Positions 1 to 5,200 of a stretch of 8,807 nucleotides of DNA are shown here, one piece after another. The notes beneath the pieces were generated by a model. That model worked only from the letters and a program-made list of their open reading frames with translations, did not search any database and was not told where the DNA came from. Each line of letters starts with the position of its first letter. The first letter of the stretch is position 1. The position numbers and the translations under genes were made by a program. Source of the DNA: Cellvibrio sp. (GTDB lineage: Bacteria; Pseudomonadota; Gammaproteobacteria; Pseudomonadales; Cellvibrionaceae); assembly GCA_021323495.1 (NCBI GenBank), contig JAJQJO010000139.1, positions 1 to 8,807 on the forward strand, in the 5' to 3' direction.

Positions 1-69
1 CTTGCAATCTTACGTGATGGCATTTAAAGCATTTTTAATATAATTATATGTGATAAAAAAAATGTGTTT

Positions 70-82
70 TGATTGGAAATCA
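70..82. repeat. Operator-like dyad, upstream copy
   Basis: A perfect inverted repeat TGATT-GGA-AATCA lies 13 bp upstream of the -35 element of the promoter at 95-122. A near copy lies downstream at 144-154, and the shared stretch runs 69-83 versus 143-155. Position and symmetry suggest a regulator binding site. No family can be assigned, and short AT-rich dyads also arise by chance in DNA of this composition. Confidence 0.35.
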
Positions 83-94
83 TACATATATCTC

Positions 95-122
95 TTTGCT
101 TCGAAAAAAGTTCGTCTATAAT
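95..122 (+). promoter_or_regulatory. Sigma70-type promoter for the araC-like gene
   Basis: The -10 hexamer is a perfect TATAAT at 117-122. The -35 is best read as TTTGCT at 95-100 with a 16-bp spacer, or TTGCTT at 96-101 with 15 bp. Transcription would start near 129 and give an untranslated leader of about 127 nt before the start codon at 256. The promoter sits between two TGATT...AATCA dyads, so it may be regulated, perhaps by the gene it drives. Confidence 0.5.
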
Positions 123-143
123 CCGTATTAGCTGAGTGTAGCT

Positions 144-154
144 TGATTGAATCA
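144..154. repeat. Operator-like dyad, downstream copy
   Basis: TGATT-G-AATCA is a perfect dyad with a 1-bp centre, about 20 bp downstream of the -10 box. It shares half-sites with the dyad at 70-82, but the half-site spacing is 1 bp here and 3 bp there, so one rigid dimer would not fit both equally. The two centres are 73 bp apart, about seven helical turns. Confidence 0.35.
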
Positions 155-255
155 TGGATGAGTTTGGTGGCTTGGCAGATTTTATTTTTTAGCCAAGGAA
201 AAACAACACTCCTTATTAATTCACGATGCCTTTAACTGGCAAAGGAGCCGCTTGG

Positions 256-699
256 ATGATCCAATTACAGCGAATTTACCGTAACAGCGAACACTTTTCC
301 GAAAATTCATTCGAAGGGTCCGGGGTTAGATCCTATGAAGAATATCTTGCTATGGCTGATATACCCAAATACGAAGGTGTATCTGGCCGGGTGATTGATT
401 CCCTAAGGCAAAGGGTTGGTCGTGAAGCACTTTCTATTGATCGAATCGCTGAAGATCTGAAACTTTCCAAAAGAACGCTACAGAGACGCTTGCAACAACA
501 GGGCGCAAATTTTGCACAACTGCGGGATGTGCTTCGATTTCAATATGCAATTAAGTATTTAATTGATGAACATATGAGCGTTGATACCGTTTCAAAAGCA
601 TTGGACTTCTCGGATCGTACTAGTTTCACTAACGCTTTCAAGCGGTGGACCAGTTTATCCCCCAGTGTGTTTAGAAAATTATTCCGCGACTACGCCTAG
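256..699 (+). CDS. Short AraC-family DNA-binding transcriptional regulator
   Basis: A 147-residue protein that is almost entirely the AraC/XylS double helix-turn-helix domain. Helix-turn-helix 1 is at about residues 60-80 (SIDRIAEDLKLSKRTLQRRL). Helix-turn-helix 2 is at about 109-131, followed by the family tail around WTSLSPSVFRKLF (131-143). The helices resemble the C-terminus of longer regulators with an arabinose-binding-like N-terminal domain, but that domain is absent. Only about 45 unassigned residues precede the DNA-binding domain, and upstream DNA is closed by in-frame stops (190-192, 217-219). I chose ATG 256 over the in-frame ATG at 226 because AAAGGAG at 241-247 is a strong Shine-Dalgarno 8 nt ahead of 256, while 226 has none. 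The protein could be a MarA/SoxS-like stand-alone regulator or the relic of a longer one. Its target is unknown; itself, yajC and agcS are the neighbours to consider. Confidence 0.8.
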   Translation: MIQLQRIYRNSEHFSENSFEGSGVRSYEEYLAMADIPKYEGVSGRVIDSLRQRVGREALSIDRIAEDLKLSKRTLQRRLQQQGANFAQLRDVLRFQYAIKYLIDEHMSVDTVSKALDFSDRTSFTNAFKRWTSLSPSVFRKLFRDYA

Positions 700-734
700 C
701 TTCGTTTCTTATTCGATGTGCCTCGGGTTGAGGG

Positions 735-784
735 GCGCTAATTGCCTGCTTCTTTCAAAACAGGTAGAGTTAGCGCTTTTTATT
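735..784 (+). terminator. Terminator-like hairpin between the araC-like gene and yajC
   Basis: Perfect 7-bp outer arms GCGCTAA (735-741) and TTAGCGC (770-776) enclose an inner CCTG/CAGG stem (745-748, 761-764). TTTTTATT follows directly at 777-784. This looks like an intrinsic terminator for the araC-like transcript, 36 nt after its stop. It ends only about 5 nt before the yajC Shine-Dalgarno, so it is also a potential attenuator of yajC. Confidence 0.6.
742..770 (+). promoter_or_regulatory. Possible yajC promoter inside the hairpin
   Basis: TTGCCT at 742-747 (4 of 6 matches to TTGACA) and TAGAGT at 765-770 (4 of 6 to TATAAT) are separated by an optimal 17 bp. The predicted start near 777 would exclude the hairpin and leave a leader of about 24 nt before yajC. 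It is the best candidate in this gap, but both hexamers are only moderate matches. Confidence 0.35.
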
Positions 785-800
785 CTACGAGGTTAGTTTC

Positions 801-1145
801 ATGAGTTTCTTTATAGCATCCGCAATGGCTCAGGCTCAAACGGCACCAGCTCCACAGAGTAATCCAATGATTACTTTATTGATGTTTGGTGGCATGTTCC
901 TGTTCATGTATCTGCTGATTATTCGTCCTCAACGTAAGCGTCAAAAAGAACACCAAAACCTGGTGGCCGCTTTATCCAAGGGTGATGAGGTGATAATGAC
1001 CAGTGGTATGCTGGGTAAGATTCTCAAAGTTGACGATAATTATGTAGTTATCGAAACTGGCAACAACATTGAACTCAAATTCCAGAAAGTAGCTGTGCAT
1101 GCGGTATTGCCAAAGGGTACCATCAAATCTATCGATGCTGCTTAA
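801..1145 (+). CDS. yajC: Preprotein translocase subunit YajC
   Basis: A 114-residue single-pass inner-membrane protein, the usual length for YajC, which associates with SecD-SecF at the SecYEG translocon. One membrane helix is visible at about residues 23-42. The family hallmark RPQRKRQKEHQ (42-52) follows, then a small cytoplasmic domain with the conserved KGDEV...TSG..GKI pattern (60-75) and LKFQK (92-96). GAGG at 789-792 is the Shine-Dalgarno, 8 nt before ATG. YajC is commonly encoded as tgt-yajC-secD-secF; here an araC-like gene lies upstream and an amino-acid symporter downstream. A terminator after yajC makes it look monocistronic. Sequence and length look intact. Whether this is the only yajC of the genome cannot be told from this window. 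Confidence 0.93.
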   Translation: MSFFIASAMAQAQTAPAPQSNPMITLLMFGGMFLFMYLLIIRPQRKRQKEHQNLVAALSKGDEVIMTSGMLGKILKVDDNYVVIETGNNIELKFQKVAVHAVLPKGTIKSIDAA

Positions 1146-1159
1146 CGAGTTAAAAAAAT

Positions 1160-1184
1160 AAAAAGGGGCTTAGGCCCCTTTTTT
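1160..1184 (+). terminator. Rho-independent terminator after yajC
   Basis: GGGGC (1165-1169) pairs with GCCCC (1174-1178) around a 4-nt loop. A-tract 1160-1164 and T-tract 1179-1184 extend the helix to about 10 bp and supply the U-run. It begins 15 nt after the yajC stop. The symmetric A and T tracts mean it could work in both directions. It separates yajC from the symporter gene, whose own promoter I could not identify in the short remaining gap. Confidence 0.9.
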
Positions 1185-1227
1185 ATTTCTTCTAAATATC
1201 AAAATTAATAATTCATCCGGAGTTCTC

Positions 1228-2577
1228 ATGGAGCTTATCCATAGTTATGTTGCCTGGTTAAACGGGGTTGTATGGGGTGTTCCCATGCTGATACTGATTC
1301 TGGGCACTGGCTTGTTTTTAATGGTGGCGCTAAGAGGAATGCCATTGCTGCGGATTGTGATGGGTTTCCGCTTGATGTGGGGTGGGAGGAGGAAAGGGGA
1401 TGCGTCCACTGGAGATGTGAGTCCTTTCCAAGCGTTAATGACCTGCCTCTCCGCCACCGTGGGCACAGGCAATATTGCTGGCGTTGCCACTGCAATCTTT
1501 TTGGGTGGGCCGGGCGCATTGTTTTGGATGTGGTGTACAGCGCTTGTGGGTATGGCTACAAAATATTCTGAGATAGTGCTCGCAGTTCATTATCGTGAGA
1601 AGGATGAGCGTGGCGAATATATCGGCGGCCCAATGTATGCCATTAAAAACGGTTTGAGTAAATCCTGGGCCTGGTTAGGATTTGCTTTTGCAATTTTTGG
1701 TGGGTTGGCCGGATTTGGAATCGGTAACATGGTGCAATCTAACAGCATGGCTGAAGTCATGGAGTCATCATTTCATATTGAGCGTTGGGTTACAGGTTTG
1801 GTTACGACAGTGATAGTCGCGTTAGTTATTCTGGGAGGGATTAAGCGAATTGCAAGAGTTTCTGCATCCCTGGTTCCCTTTATGTGTGTGGGTTATATGC
1901 TCATGTCACTGGTTGTGTTGGGTATATATATAGACCGCATCCCGGCCGCCTTTACATTGATATTCACCCATGCATTTACACCTTCTGCTGCAACGGGTGG
2001 ATTTGCTGGTGCCGCAGTCATGATGGCAATGCAGTACGGTGTTGCACGGGGAATATTTTCTAATGAAGCGGGCTTGGGGACGGCTGGTATTGCCCAAGCT
2101 GCTGGTACTACTAATAGCCCGGTTCGTTCTGGTTTGATCGGTATGATAGGTACATTTATCGATACCATCGTTATATGCAGCATGACTGGACTTACGATTA
2201 TCTGCTCAGGTGTATGGACGAGTGGTGCAAAAGGAGCGAGTTTATCAGCGGCTGCTTTTGAGTCTGCATTACCCGGCGCAGGTGCCTACCTGTTGGCGAT
2301 AGCCCTGTTAGTCTTTACCTTTACCACCATTTTAGGTTGGAGTTATTACGGTGAAAAATGTTGGATCTATTTAGCCGGCCGTAAAACTGTATTGCCATTC
2401 CGCATTCTCTGGGTGTTAGCTGTATTTGGTGGGGCTGTGTTTCAATTGGACTTTGTTTGGTTGCTTGCAGATACGCTAAATGCGCTTATGGCGATTCCCA
2501 ATTTGGTTGCTTTGTTATTGCTGAGTCCTGTGGTCATAAAATTAACTAAAGACTATTTCGATAAGACCACATCTTAA
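1228..2577 (+). CDS. Sodium:alanine/glycine symporter, AGCS family
   Basis: A 449-residue polytopic inner-membrane protein of the alanine-or-glycine:cation symporter family (AlsT/AgcS/YaaJ type), which takes up small neutral amino acids with Na+. The family signature GGPGALFWMW is at residues 93-102. The unwound-helix region SATVGTGNIAGVA is at about 75-87, and the conserved block RGIFSNEAGLGTAGIAQAA at 274-292. About ten hydrophobic segments run from residue 18 to 437, and the length is normal for the family. The start is supported by CGGAG at 1218-1222, 5 nt upstream. Alanine, glycine or D-alanine cannot be distinguished as substrate from sequence alone. The gene lies between the yajC terminator and the convergent tus genes. 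No glycine riboswitch could fit in the 82-nt upstream gap. A likely terminator lies 85 nt downstream, inside tusE on the opposite strand. Confidence 0.93.
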   Translation: MELIHSYVAWLNGVVWGVPMLILILGTGLFLMVALRGMPLLRIVMGFRLMWGGRRKGDASTGDVSPFQALMTCLSATVGTGNIAGVATAIFLGGPGALFWMWCTALVGMATKYSEIVLAVHYREKDERGEYIGGPMYAIKNGLSKSWAWLGFAFAIFGGLAGFGIGNMVQSNSMAEVMESSFHIERWVTGLVTTVIVALVILGGIKRIARVSASLVPFMCVGYMLMSLVVLGIYIDRIPAAFTLIFTHAFTPSAATGGFAGAAVMMAMQYGVARGIFSNEAGLGTAGIAQAAGTTNSPVRSGLIGMIGTFIDTIVICSMTGLTIICSGVWTSGAKGASLSAAAFESALPGAGAYLLAIALLVFTFTTILGWSYYGEKCWIYLAGRKTVLPFRILWVLAVFGGAVFQLDFVWLLADTLNALMAIPNLVALLLLSPVVIKLTKDYFDKTTS

Positions 2578-2597
2578 TACAGGAGCACTATAAATAA

Positions 2598-2930
2598 TTA
2601 CAAGCAATTTGTCGGGCGTGGTAGGCCAGCAATCTTGCTCGCAATTTTTGCGGGGCTGGGAGGGAAAAGCTGCAGTAAATAAATGCTTTTCCCTTTTTCC
2701 GGGCCGAGTTTTTTTTCGGCGTATTTCACCAATGCACGCATTGCTGGTGAAATTTCAAATTCACGATAAAACTCCTGCAAAAGATTAATAATTTCCCAGT
2801 GAGCAATGGTGAGTAAAATATTTTCCTGGATTGCTAATGCATCGGCTACTTCTTTATTCCAATCGCTGAGATTGATTAAATAGCCATCTTTGTCTAGTGC
2901 AATATCGCGCTCAGGATTATGAAGTAGCAT
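2598..2930 (-). CDS. tusE: Sulfur-relay protein TusE (DsrC family)
   Basis: A 110-residue DsrC/TusE-family protein. TusE takes persulfide sulfur from TusBCD and delivers it to MnmA for 2-thiouridine formation at U34 of tRNA-Lys/Glu/Gln. The catalytic cysteine is the penultimate residue (C109 in the ending GLPRPTNCL), as in E. coli TusE. Conserved HWE (44-46), FYREFEISPAMR (54-65) and LFP..PAK (88-95) blocks are present. I place the start at ATG 2930, because GYL then sits at residues 16-18, close to its place in E. coli TusE. An in-frame ATG at 2963 would add 11 unrelated residues and overlap tusB. The gene starts one base after the tusB stop (TGA-T-ATG), with only a weak Shine-Dalgarno, so coupled translation is likely. 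I see no terminator directly downstream on this strand. Confidence 0.92.
   Translation of the reverse strand: MLLHNPERDIALDKDGYLINLSDWNKEVADALAIQENILLTIAHWEIINLLQEFYREFEISPAMRALVKYAEKKLGPEKGKSIYLLQLFPPSPAKIASKIAGLPRPTNCL
2662..2698 (+). terminator. Candidate symporter terminator inside tusE
   Basis: A perfect 9-bp inverted repeat GGGAAAAGC (2662-2670) / GCTTTTCCC (2685-2693) with a 14-nt loop is followed on the plus strand by TTTTT (2694-2698). It lies about 85 nt past the symporter stop and within the coding strand of the convergent tusE gene. Stem, loop and U-run fit an intrinsic terminator, although the loop is longer than usual. The minus-strand reading lacks a U-run. Confidence 0.6.
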
Positions 2931-2931
2931 A

Positions 2932-3240
2932 TCAATACCAACTTTGAACACAGCGATGATCAAGTGTCAATTGGACGAATGTGTTGTAATCAATTAGTTT
3001 GATATCCGGAGCTACTTTTTCTTCCAGTCCTCGCGCTTTGATATCATTGACCAATGCAAAAACATTAGCTCCATGTTTGATAAGTATTTGTAATTCTTGT
3101 GCTCCAGGGGCTGAGATTAGAGCTCCAAATACACCGTCTTCCAAAAGCAAAATTCCATCGTTCATTGCACATACTTTCAGGCAAGAAGAAAGTGCATTGT
3201 GTGCATAAGGCGATTTATTAATCGTGTGAAGTGTACTCAT
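2932..3240 (-). CDS. tusB: Sulfurtransferase complex subunit TusB (DsrH family)
   Basis: A 102-residue subunit of the cytoplasmic TusBCD heterohexamer (E. coli TusB is about 95 residues). It begins with the family-like STLHTINKSPY and contains ILLLEDGV (30-37), VFALVNDIKARGL (60-72) and IDYNTFVQLT (83-92), matching remembered DsrH/TusB blocks. TusBCD accepts sulfur from TusA and passes it to TusE. The start ATG lies one base after the tusC stop (TAA-C-ATG). No good Shine-Dalgarno precedes it, so translation probably depends on ribosomes finishing tusC. Confidence 0.9.
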   Translation of the reverse strand: MSTLHTINKSPYAHNALSSCLKVCAMNDGILLLEDGVFGALISAPGAQELQILIKHGANVFALVNDIKARGLEEKVAPDIKLIDYNTFVQLTLDHRCVQSWY

Positions 3241-3241
3241 G

Positions 3242-3604
3242 TTAAAAACTCAGGAGTTGATCCTGTTGGCTTAGTAAGTGTCCTACATCAATACTATTTA
3301 ATAATTGCAAGTCATCAAGGATAAGTTCATTGGTTGTTATTGTTCTGTTGTCCAAAGATTCCTGGTGCACATAAATTTTCTCTATTCCATACAGCGCTAA
3401 TGCAGATAGCATAGAATCGATATTTTTTTGGTTAATGTATTTACCTTGGTGATCTTTTAGTAGCTGAAAAACGCCATCATCCATAAACAAAATTCCTATA
3501 TCCTGATCGTAAATCGCAGCGGCCAATGCGACATCTATTGCCTCCCTGGCTGTGCTGCTGCCATAAGGAGCATGTCGGCTAACCAGTAAAATTTTTTTGC
3601 TCAT
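3242..3604 (-). CDS. tusC: Sulfurtransferase complex subunit TusC (DsrF family)
   Basis: A 120-residue DsrE/F-like protein, the TusC subunit of the TusBCD sulfur relay (E. coli TusC is about 119 residues). The N-terminal strand-loop KKILLVSRHAPYGSSTARE (3-21) and the block ILFMDDGVFQLL (38-49) match the family pattern, and the C-terminus ends in a hydrophobic LLSF. It follows tusD with a single spacer base (TAG-A-ATG) and has no clear Shine-Dalgarno, which suggests coupling to tusD. Nothing about it looks broken. Confidence 0.92.
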   Translation of the reverse strand: MSKKILLVSRHAPYGSSTAREAIDVALAAAIYDQDIGILFMDDGVFQLLKDHQGKYINQKNIDSMLSALALYGIEKIYVHQESLDNRTITTNELILDDLQLLNSIDVGHLLSQQDQLLSF

Positions 3605-3605
3605 T

Positions 3606-3998
3606 CTAGTAACCGAAACTTATTAATTTATCTGATACAGCAGCGGCCTCGACTAGCTGCCCCAAACCACTGATTGTGAACTCTTCTGCGCAGTTGTGTG
3701 ATGCTTTATCGTAGCGCTTTGCTTCACCTTCGTTAAGTATTCCGCGTCTCAACGCCGCTGCTATGCAGACTACAAGATCAAGTTGATAATCTTTAGCGAG
3801 TTGTTGCCAGGCTTTTTGTAAATCAAATTCATCTTGCGGTGGTGCTGCCAGGTTGGTGGCATTGTGTACTCCATCCTGATAAAAAAATACCCGATGTAAA
3901 CTGTGTCCCTGGCTTAGTAACGCTACAGCAAATTGATAAGCTGTATAGCTCGCTTGTGATGAGTAGGGGGCGGAATAAATAGCCAGTGAAAAAATCAT
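3606..3998 (-). CDS. tusD: Sulfurtransferase complex subunit TusD (DsrE family)
   Basis: A 130-residue DsrE-family protein, the sulfur-carrying subunit of TusBCD. Cysteine 78 in VVCIAAALRRGI matches the persulfide-forming Cys78 of E. coli TusD. Blocks VFFYQDGVHNA (37-47), DEFDLQKAWQQL (56-67) and FTISGLGQLVEA (107-118) also match. The open frame extends back to 4181, into the yccA 3' end in another frame. The ATG at 3998 is the one that aligns with the E. coli N-terminus, and the extra 61 residues look like out-of-frame yccA. Ribosome-site support is weak (GGA about 13 nt upstream). The U-run of the yccA terminator ends roughly 16 nt before this start, so the operon is probably expressed by partial read-through, or from a promoter inside yccA that I cannot identify. 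Confidence 0.92.
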   Translation of the reverse strand: MIFSLAIYSAPYSSQASYTAYQFAVALLSQGHSLHRVFFYQDGVHNATNLAAPPQDEFDLQKAWQQLAKDYQLDLVVCIAAALRRGILNEGEAKRYDKASHNCAEEFTISGLGQLVEAAAVSDKLISFGY

Positions 3999-4013
3999 AA
4001 TTGAAGCGTGGTC

Positions 4014-4043
4014 CAAAAAATAAGGCTCCGCAAAGGGAGCCTT
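4014..4043 (-). terminator. Rho-independent terminator between yccA and tusD
   Basis: On the minus strand AAGGCTCC (4043-4036) pairs with GGAGCCTT (4029-4022) around a 6-nt loop, followed by A and TTTTTT (4020-4015). It starts 19 nt after the yccA stop. The tusD start is at 3998, so there is no room downstream for a separate tus promoter. That points to a leaky or regulated terminator. Confidence 0.85.
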
Positions 4044-4062
4044 GGATGTTCTTTTGTCGCTA

Positions 4063-4746
4063 TTACTCGTCGCTAGTGACACCAAGCAAGTGTAATAAGC
4101 TCGTAAAAAGATTGACGATTGACAGAAACAAGCTAGTGGTTGCCATAATATAGTTTGTTTCACCACCGTGGATAATTTCACTAGTTTGATAGAGTATCAA
4201 AGCAGACATTAATAAAACGATACCTGCAGAAAATGCTAATTGCATACCGGAAAATTGGTAGCCAAACAAAGATGCGCCTAATAAAAACAACATTATGGCA
4301 AGCATAACCATCATTCCGACAGCTACAAATCCACCAAGGAAATTAAAATTTTTGCGCGTCGTCAGTACGTAAGCTGAAAGCCCAACAAACACCAAGGCAG
4401 TGCCTCCGAGGGCTTGCATGATAATTGCGGAGCCATTCGCCATGCTGAGATATTTATTAAGGATTGGTCCGAGGCCGGCGCCAATTAAACCTGTGAATGC
4501 AAATACCACTAATAGGCCAGTGGCTGAGTTGGCGGTACGGGGCAATACAAACCAGATAAGAGCCATTGCAATCAGGCTCATGATCAAACCGGTACCGTGT
4601 CCAATGCCGATGGCCATAGCCGTTCCGGCGGCCAGAGCGCTAAATGCGAGAGTTAATCCAAGCAGCATATAAGTATTCCGCAATACTTTGCTGGTCTCCG
4701 TTTGGCTCAGGGGTTGGGCTGTCTGAGTGTTGTATAGTTCTTGCAT
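4063..4746 (-). CDS. yccA: YccA-like Bax inhibitor-1 family membrane protein
   Basis: A 227-residue integral inner-membrane protein with about seven hydrophobic segments (roughly residues 26-46, 53-69, 75-95, 106-126, 137-160, 168-187, 203-222). It closely resembles E. coli YccA (219 residues), a substrate and modulator of the FtsH protease and a Bax inhibitor-1/TMBIM-family member. Matching blocks are KVLRNTYMLLGLTLAFSA (20-37), AFTGLIGAGLGPILN (83-97), ALGGTALVF (112-120), SAYVLTTRK (124-132) and IIHGGETNYI (191-200). I chose ATG 4746 over the in-frame ATG at 4758, because GGAGGG, which overlaps the upstream ATG, is a strong Shine-Dalgarno 5 nt before 4746. In E. coli yccA is next to tusE; here it precedes the whole tusDCBE set, as I recall for Pseudomonas. 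Confidence 0.93.
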   Translation of the reverse strand: MQELYNTQTAQPLSQTETSKVLRNTYMLLGLTLAFSALAAGTAMAIGIGHGTGLIMSLIAMALIWFVLPRTANSATGLLVVFAFTGLIGAGLGPILNKYLSMANGSAIIMQALGGTALVFVGLSAYVLTTRKNFNFLGGFVAVGMMVMLAIMLFLLGASLFGYQFSGMQLAFSAGIVLLMSALILYQTSEIIHGGETNYIMATTSLFLSIVNLFTSLLHLLGVTSDE

Positions 4747-4792
4747 AAAACCCTCCATTAATAATTCGGTAATTGCTAGCTATCTTGGGGTG

Positions 4793-4821
4793 ATAATACA
4801 AATATGCAACCACAAAGCCAA
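4793..4821 (-). promoter_or_regulatory. Sigma70-type promoter for yccA
   Basis: On the minus strand TTGGCT (4821-4816, 4 of 6) and TATTAT (4798-4793, 5 of 6) are spaced 17 bp. Transcription would start near 4786, about 40 nt before the yccA start codon. It is the only clear promoter upstream of the yccA-tusDCBE series. Confidence 0.55.
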
Positions 4822-4913
4822 GTTATTATGTGGATTAGTAGAGCCAGGTTAATGATCTTCGCATATTTGACCAATATAACGGTTGCCATTGAGCATTTTA
4901 AAAATTCTAAAAT

Positions 4914-4945
4914 AAAAAAGGCGCTAGATTTCTCTAGCGCCTTTT
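4914..4945 (-). terminator. Terminator of the tRNA-Ser unit
   Basis: A 9-bp GC-rich stem, GGCGCTAGA/TCTAGCGCC (4941-4933 with 4928-4920), has a 4-nt loop. Flanking A/T tracts lengthen the helix, and TTTTTT (4919-4914) follows on the minus strand. It begins only 4 nt after the encoded CCA of the tRNA. Plus-strand symmetry could also stop antisense transcription. Confidence 0.9.
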
Positions 4946-4949
4946 AATT

Positions 4950-5039
4950 TGGCGGAAGGGCAGGGATTTGAACCCTGGGTAGGCTCGCACCTACGCCGGT
5001 TTTCAAGACCGGTGCATTAAACCACTCTGCCACCCTTCC
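4950..5039 (-). tRNA. tRNA-Ser (anticodon UGA)
   Basis: A 90-nt class II tRNA including an encoded CCA (4952-4950). The 7-bp acceptor stem GGAAGGG/CCCTTCC has discriminator G. The anticodon stem is CCGGT/ACCGG with loop CTTGAAA, placing TGA at 5005-5003. The long variable arm GTAGG/CCTAC is characteristic of serine tRNAs. The T-arm is CAGGG/CCCTG with loop TTCAAAT. The anticodon and much of the sequence match E. coli serT type tRNA. It is a single-gene unit with its own promoter and terminator, and no integrase or duplicated 3' end suggests an integration site here. Confidence 0.97.
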
Positions 5040-5050
5040 GAGTGCCGCAA

Positions 5051-5078
5051 ATTATACATAGCTTTTTTTATTGGGCAA
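5051..5078 (-). promoter_or_regulatory. Promoter of tRNA-Ser(UGA)
   Basis: A perfect TATAAT at 5056-5051 lies 16 bp from TTGCCC at 5078-5073. The predicted start is near 5045-5044, 5-6 nt before the mature tRNA end at 5039. The GCGGC just after the -10 box is a GC-rich discriminator, typical of stable-RNA promoters under stringent control. That regulation is inferred, not shown. Confidence 0.75.
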
Positions 5079-5144
5079 GTGAAAAACACGGTTTTTATAG
5101 CCAAATAATGCATGCAAATTTTTAAGACCTTAAGTGTTGATTAT

Positions 5145-5173
5145 AAAAAAGCCGAATTGTTTCCAATTCGGCC
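5145..5173 (-). terminator. Rho-independent terminator after rne
   Basis: A perfect 9-bp stem GCCGAATTG/CAATTCGGC (5172-5164 with 5159-5151) carries a GAAA tetraloop on the minus strand, followed by TTTTTT (5150-5145). It begins about 28 nt after the rne stop. TTTTT at 5174-5178 on the plus side makes it potentially bidirectional. Confidence 0.92.
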
Positions 5174-5200
5174 TTTTTGCTTTTCTAGTGCTTGAAGCGC

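Noticed and set aside
38..49. Palindrome ATATAATTATAT containing a second perfect TATAAT
   Set aside because: No -35 at suitable spacing, and AT-rich palindromes are expected by chance in this stretch.
154..192. 12-codon ORF as a leader peptide for the araC-like gene
   Set aside because: No Shine-Dalgarno, very short, and it ends in an AT-rich run; nothing supports translation.
581..796. 71-residue plus-strand open frame overlapping the araC-like 3' end
   Set aside because: It is out of frame with the conserved helix-turn-helix, and its 3' half is the terminator hairpin.
1146..1227. Glycine riboswitch upstream of the symporter
   Set aside because: Such riboswitches precede some AGCS genes, but only 82 nt are available here and most of that is the yajC terminator.
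2931..2963. 11-residue N-terminal extension of TusE
   Set aside because: It would overlap tusB by 32 nt and has no counterpart in TusE; ATG 2930 gives the expected length.
3999..4181. 61-residue N-terminal extension of TusD
   Set aside because: It crosses the yccA terminator and 3' end in another frame; TusD homology and the E. coli length begin at ATG 3998.
4950..5039. tRNA-Ser as an integration site for a mobile element
   Set aside because: No integrase, no duplicated tRNA 3' end and no foreign genes nearby; both sides carry core genes.
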